Assembly: GCF_905220365.1 (NCBI RefSeq)
Contig: NC_061135.1
Coordinates: forward strand, 2,125,501-2,189,500
Source of the DNA: Vanessa cardui
Taxonomy: Eukaryota > Arthropoda > Insecta > Lepidoptera > Nymphalidae
Length of the DNA: 64,000 nucleotides
Reading direction: 5' to 3'
Below are positions 56,001 through 64,000 of this stretch, piece by piece; positions within the stretch are counted from its first letter, which is position 1; the number at the start of each line of letters is the position of its first letter. Both the position numbers and the translations under genes were made by a program. A model generated the notes under the pieces. That model was not told the origin of the DNA, searched no databases, and saw nothing but the letters and a program-made list of their open reading frames with translations.

Positions 56001-56376
56001 ACACTTTCACATACACTGCTTGGTTCGCTTATTTTAAATTAGTTTTTCTATTCACTCGTTTTTCTTAACTCAAACTCGTACAGTTGCTTTGTCATTTGGA
56101 GACACTTTCACATACACTGCTTATTTTAAATTAGTTTTTCTATTCACTCGTTTTTCTTAACTCAAACTCGTACAGTTGCTTTGTCATTTGGAAACACTTT
56201 CACATACACTGCTTATTTTAAATTAGTTTTTCTATTCACCCGTTTTTCTTAACTCAAACTCGTACAGTTGCTTTGTCATTTGGAAACACTTTCACATACA
56301 CTGCTTATTTTAAATTAGTTTTTCTATTCACTCGTTTTTCTTAACTCAAACTCGTTCAATTGTTTTGTCATTTGGA
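56001..56376 (-). repeat. Four-copy 92-bp tandem repeat, 3' UTR of the zinc-finger gene
   Basis: ACACTTTCACATACACTGCT starts at 56001, 56102, 56194 and 56286. The unit is 92 bp, the first copy 101 bp through an extra TTCGC-containing stretch. Units share CTATTCACTCGTTTTTCTTA and CTCAAACTCG. The array ends 8 bp before the zinc-finger stop codon, so it would be transcribed as 3' UTR. Confidence 0.85.
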
Positions 56377-56383
56377 GTGTGCT

Positions 56384-59300
56384 CTAGTAGAGGAACTGTG
56401 CGGCGGGTTGGTCGCGGGGCGGCTTGTTGCGACGCTCGAGGCGCGAGCGGCTGAGGTAGGGCGAGGGCTGCTTCAGGTGCACAGTGCGCACATGCAGCTT
56501 ACGGCTGTTGGACTGAGCGAAAGCTTTCCCACACACTTCGCAAACGTAGGGCTTCACCCCCGTGTGGCTCTGTAATAAAGTTGCCATGTTAAAAATATGA
56601 GTGGAGATGGCCCAGTGGTTAGAACGCGTGCATCTTAATCGATTGCGTGTTCAAACCCAGGCGAGCACCGCTGTTTCATGTGCTTAATTTGTCTTTATAA
56701 TTCATCTCGTGCTCTGCGGTGAAGGAAAACATCGTGAGGAAACCTGCATGTGACAAATTTCATAGAAATTCTGCCACATGTGTATTCCACCAACCCGCAT
56801 TGGAACAGCGTGGTGGATTATGTTCCAAACCTTCTCATCAAAGGGAGAGGAGGCCTTTGGCCCAGCAGTGGGAATTTACAGGCTGGTGTTGTTGTTAAAA
56901 TATTATTGGCTTTAGTAGTCCAAAAATTTTTCTCGGCTGGCGTAAGTCCTATTCACTTAAAGATAAGTTCGTTTTGTATACGGTCTAATGTTGTGACTTA
57001 CCCTGAAATGCCTGTCTAATGCACCTTTCATCTTGAAAGCCTTGGAACACATCGAGCACGGGTGCGGACGATGCTCCGAATGCGTCTTCTCGTGCATTAG
57101 TAAGTTTGTCCGGTTGAAGAATGCCTTTGGACACTGGGGGCACTTAAACGCTCTCTCCTCGAAGTGGGTTCTCTTGTGGTAGACAAGGAATGCATTACCC
57201 TGATCAAAAAAATAAGTTTTAACAATAAGATTGTACTTTCTTTGATACAACTCCAATATAAATATATATAAGGAAGATTTGTAGTAGAGGAGCTTAGTAG
57301 TAGTAGTAGAACTATTTATTGATATCGTGCAAAAACATATAAAAAGTACCCGAAAGCCTTTTCCGCAGATGTCACAAATGTAATCCTTTTGGACGGGATA
57401 GTTCTTGTCGGGATGGGCGCGTCGGAAGTGGTTCCAGTACTCGCGCGCATTCGGGATCTCCTCCGAACACTGGGAAAATAAATAGGTCAACTATCAATCC
57501 TGAAACCTGTAATGTATTACTAACCAATTATTGTAAAGGTATTTTAAAGCTTTTCATGTGGGATCATTTTCCTATGACGGTCTTGATTCTATCGATTTTT
57601 CATGAGATGTTATATCCTAACGAAAATGCACTGCCAGTACGGAAGCTTGCCGTAGTTGCGCGGTGTGAGGTGTTGTTACTCTGACGGTACGTGCTACAGT
57701 GCGGGGGGTACGCACGTGGTCGCGCGCGGGCGGCTTGCCGTAGTTGCGCGGTGTGAGGTGTTGTTACTCTGACGGTACGTGCTACAGTGCGGGGGGTACG
57801 CACGTGGTCGCGCGCGGGCGGCTTGCCGTAGTTGCGCGGTGTGAGGTGTTGTTACTCTGACGGTACGTGCTACAGTGCGGGGGGTACGCACGTGGTCGCA
57901 GCGCGCGGGCCAGGCGGCGCGCGCGGGCGGCTTGCCGTAGTTGCGCGGTGTGAGGTGTTGTTACTCTGACGGTACGTGCTACAGTGCGGGGGGTACGCAC
58001 GTGGTCGCAGCGCGCGGGCCAGGCGGCGCGCGCGGGCAGCTTGCCGTAGTTGCGCGGTGTGAGGTGTTGTTACTCTGACGGTACGTGCTACAGTGCGGGG
58101 GGTACGCACGTGGTCGCAGCGCGCGGGCGGCTTGCCGTAGTTGCGCGGTGTGAGGTGTTGTTACTCTGACGGTACGTGCTACAGTGCGGGGGGTACGCAC
58201 GTGGTCGCAGCGCGCGGGCCAGGCGGCGCGCGCGGGCGGCTTGCCGTAGTTGCGCGGTGTGAGGTGTTGTTACTCTGACGGTACGTGCTACAGTGCGGGG
58301 GGTACGCACGTGGTCGCGCGCGGGCGGCTTGCCGTAGTTGCGCGGTGTGAGGTGTTGTTACTCTGACGGTACGTGCTACAGTGCGGGGGGTACGCACGTG
58401 GTCGCAGCGCGCGGGCCAGGCGGCGCGCGCGGGCGGCTTGCCGTAGTTGCGCGGTGTGAGGTGTTGTTACTCTGACGGTACGTGCTACAGTGCGGGGGGT
58501 ACGCACGTGGTCGCAGCGCGCGGGCCAGGCGGCGCGCGCGGGCGGCTTGCCGTAGTTGCGCGGTGTGAGGTGTTGTTACTCTGACGGTACGTGCTACAGT
58601 GCGGGGGGTACGCACGTGGTCGCAGCGCGCGGGCCAGGCGGCGCGCGCGGGCGGCTTGCCGTAGTTGCGCGGTGTGAGGTGTTGTTACTCTGACGGTACG
58701 TGCTACAGTGCGGGGGGTACGCACGTGGTCGCAGCGCGCGGGCCAGGCGGCGCGCGCGGGCGGCTTGCCGTAGTTGCGCGGTGTGAGGTGTTGTTACTCT
58801 GACGGTACGTGCTACAGTGCGGGGGGTACGCACGTGGTCGCAGCGCGCGGGCCAGGCGGCGCGCGCGGGCGGCTTGCCGTAGTTGCGCGGTGTGAGGTGT
58901 TGTTACTCTGACGGTACGTGCTACAGTGCGGGGGGTACGCACGTGGTCGCGCGCGGGCGGCTTGCCGTAGTTGCGCGGTGTGAGGTGTTGTTACTCTGAC
59001 GGTACGTGCTACAGTGCGGGGGGTACGCACGTGGTCGCAGCGCGCGGGCCAGGCGGCGCGCGCGGGCGGCTTGCCGTAGTTGCGCGGTGTGAGGTGTTGT
59101 TACTCTGACGGTACGTGCTACAGTGCGGGGGGTACGCACGTGGTCGCAGCGCGCGGGCCAGGCGGCGCGCGCGGGCGGCTTGCCGTAGTTGCGCGGTGTG
59201 AGGTGTTGTTACTCTGACGGTACGTGCTACAGTGCGGGGGGTACGCACGTGGTCGCGCGCGGGCGGCTTGCCGTAGTTGCGCGGTGTGAGGTGTTGTTAC

Positions 59301-62300
59301 TCTGACGGTACGTGCTACAGTGCGGGGGGTACGCACGTGGTCGCGCGCGGGCGGCTTGCCGTAGTTGCGCGGTGTGAGGTGTTGTTACTCTGACGGTACG
59401 TGCTACAGTGCGGGGGGTACGCACGTGGTCGCAGCGCGCGGGCCAGGCGGCGCGCGCGGGCGGCTTGCCGTAGTTGCGCGGTGTGAGGTGTTGTTACTCT
59501 GACGGTACGTGCTACAGTGCGGGGGGTACGCACGTGGTCGCGCGCGGGCGGCTTGCCGTAGTTGCGCGGTGTGAGGTGTTGTTACTCTGACGGTACGTGC
59601 TACAGTGCGGGGGGTACGCACGTGGTCGCAGCGCGCGGGCCAGGCGGCGCGCGCGGGCGGCTTGCCGTAGTTGCGCGGTGTGAGGTGTTGTTACTCTGAC
59701 GGTACGTGCTACAGTGCGGGGGGTACGCACGTGGTCGCGCGCGGGCGGCTTGCCGTAGTTGCGCGGTGTGAGGTGTTGTTACTCTGACGGTACGTGCTAC
59801 AGTGCGGGGGGTACGCACGTGGTCGCAGCGCGCGGGCCAGGCGGCGCGCGCGGGCGGCTTGCCGTAGTTGCGCGGTGTGAGGTGTTGTTACTCTGACGGT
59901 ACGTGCTACAGTGCGGGGGGTACGCACGTGGTCGCAGCGCGCGGGCCAGGCGGCGCGCGCGGGCGGCTTGCCGTAGTTGCGCGGTGTGAGGTGTTGTTAC
60001 TCTGACGGTACGTGCTACAGTGCGGGGGGTACGCACGTGGTCGCAGCGCGCGGGCCAGGCGGCGCGCGCGGGCGGCTTGCCGTAGTTGCGCGGTGTGAGG
60101 TGTTGTTACTCTGACGGTACGTGCTACAGTGCGGGGGGTACGCACGTGGTCGCAGCGCGCGGGCCAGGCGGCGCGCGCGGGCGGCTTGCCGTAGTTGCGC
60201 GGTGTGAGGTGTTGTTACTCTGACGGTACGTGCTACAGTGCGGGGGGTACGCACGTGGTCGCAGCGCGCGGGCCAGGCGGCGCGCGCGGGCGGCTTGCCG
60301 TAGTTGCGCGGTGTGAGGTGTTGTTACTCTGACGGTACGTGCTACAGTGCGGGGGGTACGCACGTGGTCGCGCGCGGGCGGCTTGCCGTAGTTGCGCGGT
60401 GTGAGGTGTTGTTACTCTGACGGTACGTGCTACAGTGCGGGGGGTACGCACGTGGTCGCGCGCGGGCGGCTTGCCGTAGTTGCGCGGTGTGAGGTGTTGT
60501 TACTCTGACGGTACGTGCTACAGTGCGGGGGGTACGCACGTGGTCGCAGCGCGCGGGCCAGGCGGCGCGCGCGGGCGGCTTGCCGTAGTTGCGCGGGCGC
60601 GCGCGCGCGTGGTGGCGGCGGTGGTGCAGGCGCAGCGCCTCCGCGTCGCCGAACGACTCGCCGCACACGCGGCAGCCCTTGCTGAAGTCGGTGCTCTGCG
60701 TGTGCTTGACCGACGTCACCATGTGTCGCTTGTACGCCTCCAGCGACACGAACTTCACGTCGCACTGCGGGCAGTACGGCATGTCGTCCTTTTCTGCCTT
60801 CGTTTTTTCTTTATCCTGTTTAATTCATCATTTTATTATTTCTATTATGTGTACCGTTTGACGTCCGAAGTCCATTTAGAGAGAATATATCGTCTGATTT
60901 CCGCTGCAGGTAGCAGACCTCGGACCATTGGGTCCAACGGACCCTGACCCGAAGGGTCAGAAATCAATGACACGGTAGCCATGGGCTACCGTTAAGGAAG
61001 AGCCCGGGTAAGGAGGTTCGCCTCGAAGCCAAAGCAGGCTTCTCAAGCGTGACTAGTCGCGGGATCTGGATAAGAGGTTTGACTTATTGTCACAACAATT
61101 GGTGAGTCATGTCAATAATATTTTAACTCATACTAGTTGTTAACCGGCGACACCGCCCTCATTCTGTTCGTTTTCGAATCACATTCAACGAAACACCTCC
61201 ATTGGTTCTTCTAAGACTTCTACTTGTACACCAGAACAGAGACGTTTTGAGAGTTCAAGTAAAGATGGCCATACGTTTTTGAGCAGCCTAGGTTGGTGGA
61301 TCAATTGGAAAAATCGATTATGACACCAACGAGATTAATAAACTTTCTGGGAATTATATGGGATACAAAATCCAACACCAAGACTCTGCCCTTAGAAAAA
61401 ATACAGTAAATTCGTCAGAATTTGCGCGTGCGGCTTGCGACTGGCAGTTGGATATCTGATCTATCTATCAATCTCAACTTTGCAACCTTTATCACCCACC
61501 GGGGAAGGTTACATTGCCGAGTCCTGCAGTACCACACCAACAAGCTCAGGGGGTATCCTCGCTTATCAAAGCAATATCCTGACGAGGTACGTACAGAGCT
61601 GGAGTGGTGGTAAGAGAACATCAGTCAGAGGACACCCATTCATCCTCAGAGAATGGCCACGAAACATGTCATCACTGACGCGTCGGACATTCAATGGGAT
61701 GCCCTTGTAAACAACGAAATGATAAAAGGGTCATGTGAACACCACCAGACAAAATCATCATCATCATCAACAGCCTATTTTTGTCCACTGCTGGACATAG
61801 GCCTCTCCAAGTGCACGCCACTGTGGTCTTTCTCCGGCTACTCGCATCCAGCTCCTGCTTGCCGCCTTGCGTATATCGTTACTCCACCGTGCCTGAGGTC
61901 GTCCTACACTACGTTTGCCGAGACGCGGTCTCCACTCTAGAACACGTTTTCCCCAACGGTTGTCGGTTCTACGACAAATATGACCAGCCCACTGCCACTT
62001 CAGCTTACTAATCCAGTGGGCTATGTCTCATTTCTGATGCGATCCTTCAAAGAAACGCCGAGCATAGCCCTTTCCATAGCACGCTGAGCGACTTTAAGCT
62101 GGTGGACCAGCCTTGTCGTGAGTCTCCACATCGTGAGTGGACGCACTGATTGAAGACTTTCGTCTTAAGGCACTGTGGGATCGACGATGTTAAGATTCGA
62201 CGTAACTTCCCAAACGTAACCCAACCCAGCAGAATTCTATTCACCTCGTCCTCAAGGTTGTTTCTACCTAATCGCTGAGTCTGCTCGAGGTAGATAGGGA

Positions 62301-63626
62301 TGTAAGGGTGCGCAAACTACACCTTAGTGCCCCAAGCCAACCTCACCTGCCCGTGGTGCATCCTGCCGACCAGCAAACGAGGCTGTGGCGTCCGACTGAT
62401 GGCGGTATAACCATCAACATAATAGGCGTAGCTAAATACCACAGGCCGGTGACGGGCAGCAGCGTCACCGGTGCGAGAAGCTACGTCCTGCGATCGCCAA
62501 CCCGCCTGCCCAGCGTGGCGATTATGGGCACAACCTCCACATGCAGCACACACGCAAACCAGACAAAATGGCACTGCAATTTGAAGGAGATGTACGCAGT
62601 GATAGCGGCCATATCCTCCAGAGCAACTTTGCTCCAAGAATCGAGAATCATTCTTCAGTGTGATAATAGAACAGTTGTTTTCTATATAAAGAATGAGGGA
62701 GGAACCCGGTCTTGCTAGATCTGACTCAAAAACTGCTGGCTCTAGTAGACCACCTCAATGTTGTACTTCTACCTCACCACCTGCCGGGACTGTACAACAC
62801 CGTAGCCGACCTCACGGCAATCGCGCCGGCTCCCAGTGCATCTCACAGAAGATAACAAACACATCTCTCATAATGGACTTCGGACGTCAAACGGAACACA
62901 TAATATAAAAATTTTACCTTCCAATAAAATTTGTATTATGCTTCCTAAGACGTCCGAAGTCCAGGTAATGTCTTCCTGGGGCTACATCAATCCATTATGA
63001 GCCGAACAATGACAAATTTGATGGCTTGTATTTGCTTGTCAGTTTAATTCCAGAAAGGTATACTCCTTTCTGGAATTAAACTTAAAGCTTAAAGGGGGCG
63101 CCGTAGACCTGAGCGGGAAACGGAAGTCAGATAATGTACTCCCCTAATGGACTTCGGACGTCTTAGGAAACATAATACAAATTTTATTGGAAGGTAAAAT
63201 TTATATTTATCTAAATATTTGTACTATGGATGACTTGTGACTATGGATCTTGATCCGGCTTGTTTAAAAAAAAAACATGACATCAAAAGAGCTTCCTTAT
63301 TAAACATCTCAGAATTCATTAAACATTATTAATTTAAAATTCAAAAAGTTTTGAATTATTAAAATAATTAAAATGATCATCCGCGCTACGAATTCATCTT
63401 AAATGCGTGATTTTCCGCCTGCATATAAGTATATTTTATTAGTAAAAAGATCTCATTATTATGCCAGAGTTTAAAGGTCTGAAAGTGTAAACTCACAGTG
63501 GTTTTGTGCATCATGGTCTTGTGCATGGCGAGGCCCAGCTTGCTGACGAACGAGTACCCGCACACGCCGCAGATGAACTCCGACGGGTGCTTCATGCGAA
63601 CGTGCGATAAGTACGACGTCCATTTC
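56384..63626 (-). CDS. Multi-C2H2 zinc-finger protein, 3' part
   Basis: Likely DNA-binding nuclear protein; the 5' end lies beyond the window. Five exons seen: 63626-63497, 60815-60540, 57469-57350, 57199-57002 and 56569-56384 (stop), phased, 302 residues. About eight C2H2 fingers are visible: CGVC..HKTMMH, CPQC..H-x6-H, CRVC..HHRRHH, CDHC..HFRRAH, CDIC..HKRTH, CPQC..HEKTH, CSMC..HFRSH and CEVC..HVRTVH. The last linker is TGVKPY, near the TGEKPY consensus. Fingers 4, 5 and 7 are split by introns. Finger 4 is split between CDH and C exactly at the intron carrying the 88/109-bp array, so the first zinc-binding Cys of this finger is inside the repeated exon end. The C-terminus is basic. The orthologue cannot be named. 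Confidence 0.85.
56603..56897 (+). repeat. tRNA-derived SINE, near full length
   Basis: Zinc-finger gene intron. GAGATGGCCCAGTGGTTAGA (A box), B box slightly mutated (GTGTTCAAACCC), CATCGTGAGGAAACCTGCAT, GGCCCAGCAGTGGGAATTTA, GTTGTTGTT tail. Best plus-strand copy in the window. Confidence 0.85.
57640..60600 (-). repeat. 88/109-bp minisatellite carrying exon end and splice donor (about 29 units)
   Basis: The donor GTGCGTACC occurs (minus strand) with its G at 57715, 57803, 57891, 58000, 58109, 58200, 58309, 58397 and so on to 60363, 60451 and 60539, 29 in all. Spacings are 109 or 88 bp, one of 91. The long form has 21 extra bases (GGCCCGCGCGCTGC-type stretch). Each unit contains the exon end coding NYGKPPAR...CDH, the donor, then a GTAACAACACCTCACACC segment. 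The exon-linked copy at 60539-60600 is the long form. Units are nearly identical, indicating recent homogenisation. All lengths are 1 mod 3, so frame shifts by one per unit. Confidence 0.96.
60816..61755 (+). mobile_element. DIRS-like retroelement, 5' part
   Basis: Intron of the zinc-finger gene. The left end near 60849 holds GTTTGACGTCCGAAGTCCAT, whose inverse lies at about 62868-62891. Decayed reverse-transcriptase-like reading appears at 61290-61390 (SLGWWINWKKS, LINFLGIIWDT), then TKHVITDASDIQWDAL at 61655-61700, similar to the RT/RNase H region of DIRS-type elements. Stops and frame changes show it is dead. The assignment is by motif only. Confidence 0.65.
61756..62557 (-). mobile_element. 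RTE-type LINE-derived insertion with 12-bp duplication
   Basis: Nested in the DIRS-like element. ACCAGACAAAAT at 61744-61755 recurs at 62558-62569. On the minus strand the insertion ends in TGATGATGATGA, the tail type of RTE elements. Around 62050-62250 it reads GWVTFGKLRRILTSSIPQCL, the C-terminal part of an RTE reverse-transcriptase ORF, with frameshifts. The 62290-62557 part is a GC-rich non-coding head (GTCACCGGCCTGTGGT-type sequence). Confidence 0.8.
62558..62905 (+). mobile_element. DIRS-like retroelement, 3' part
   Basis: It continues the reading interrupted at 61755: HCNLKEMYAVIAA, then LQCDNRTVVFYIKNEGGTRS, an RNase H segment of DIRS type with the conserved DN. It ends at AATGGACTTCGGACGTCAAA, inverse of the left end. 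Confidence 0.7.
62911..63200. mobile_element. 290-bp foldback element with 53-bp arms
   Basis: Arms 62911-62963 and 63148-63200 are inverted copies with one mismatch. The arm tips read ATTTTACCTTCCAATAAAAT and the inner ends carry GACGTCCGAAGTCCA, the same motif as the DIRS-like ends. The core contains a second palindrome at 63039-63079 (TTTAATTCCAGAAAGG and inverse). Confidence 0.85.
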
Positions 63627-63705
63627 CTGAGAACCATTAAAGTTCAAACTTGGGAGATTATTTAATTCGAGCTTAAAACATGAAGAAATTAGTCTAAACA
63701 TAGTC

Positions 63706-63994
63706 AGAGTCGGATTTAAAGGTCTGGAGGCCCTGGGGCCACAAAGCAGTGGAAGCCCTAGACCAACAGGAGCGTGGAGATCCTAATAATTATATCATGG
63801 ATTAGCTTAAGCTTTTATTAATTTGAATCAGTAAGTATTTCTTGACTGGTATCGGTAACTTTTAAAATATTAAGTAGTAAGATATATTATAATTTGACTA
63901 TATCTCGGTATTTGTTAACTCACTGAAAATTTTTTGTGGCCCCCACTTATGTGGAGGCCCCAGGGCAGTTGCCTTCCTTAAATCCGGCCCTGAA
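63706..63994. mobile_element. hAT-like MITE, GGCCCCAGGG ends, copy 2
   Basis: AGAGTCGGATTTAAAGGTCT ... GTGGAGGCCCCAGGGCAGTT ... TTAAATCCGGCCCTG. Second copy of 39129-39429, same orientation, in the zinc-finger gene intron at the window edge. Confidence 0.75.
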
Positions 63995-64000
63995 AATAGT

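Noticed and set aside
57600..60600. Regularly spaced repeats resembling a CRISPR array or a repeat-protein gene
   Set aside because: Eukaryotic setting, no distinct spacers, near-identical units of 88/109 bp whose lengths shift the frame, and the unit derives from a zinc-finger exon end.
61415..61621. Minus-strand 68-codon frame near the DIRS-like element
   Set aside because: Shadow of a decayed retroelement; the plus strand carries the RT-like motifs.

Overview
This 64 kb window is eukaryotic nuclear DNA from an insect, most likely a butterfly or moth. The evidence is intron-rich genes with GT-AG splicing, AT-rich spacers, GC-rich exons, and a dense load of repeats of lepidopteran type: tRNA-derived SINEs close to the Metulj/HaSE kind, RTE 3' ends with a TGA-repeat tail, and hAT MITEs. 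The species is not identified.

Layout. (1) 1-2.4 kb is AT-rich spacer. (2) 2.4-4.9 kb, minus: Dcp2, the mRNA decapping enzyme. (3) 5.5-11.0 kb, plus: a structurally intact non-LTR retrotransposon with a 12-bp target-site duplication, inserted 18 bp before the start codon of the next gene. (4) 11.05-12.14 kb, plus: syntaxin-18. (5) 12.8-14.5 kb, plus: an ARB2A/FAM172 family gene. (6) 14.65-15.95 kb, minus: intronless NOB1. (7) 16.6-26.4 kb, plus: a YTHDC2-type RNA helicase in 12 exons with an apparently degenerate YTH domain. (8) 29.1-42.6 kb, minus: Xpd/ERCC2 in 16 coding exons. Its introns hold a splice-site-bearing minisatellite, SINEs, MITEs, a dead Tc1/mariner-type transposase and a possible antisense gene. 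(9) 43.9-49.6 kb, plus: a D-amino-acid/D-aspartate oxidase in 8 exons. (10) 49.8-53.8 kb, minus: NIT2 omega-amidase in 6 exons. (11) 56.4-64.0 kb, minus: the 3' part of a multi-C2H2 zinc-finger gene that runs off the window. One of its introns holds about 29 copies of an 88/109-bp minisatellite, another a DIRS-like retroelement with a nested RTE-type insertion.

The host genes are mostly housekeeping: mRNA decay, ER SNARE trafficking, rRNA maturation, germline RNA regulation, transcription and repair by TFIIH, and D-amino-acid and amide metabolism. They do not form a pathway. Three pairs are divergent (Dcp2/syntaxin-18, NOB1/YTHDC2, Xpd/oxidase) and probably share promoter regions.

The most unusual signal is a class of minisatellites that begin at exon 3' ends. 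In Xpd a 117-bp unit, and in the zinc-finger gene an 88/109-bp unit, each carry the last coding bases of the preceding exon plus its 5' splice site, so one intron presents 8-29 near-identical donors. A third array (76-bp unit) in YTHDC2 starts just after a donor and ends with a copy of the donor sequence. Gene models were built by hand from splice signals and reading phase; no database search was possible.
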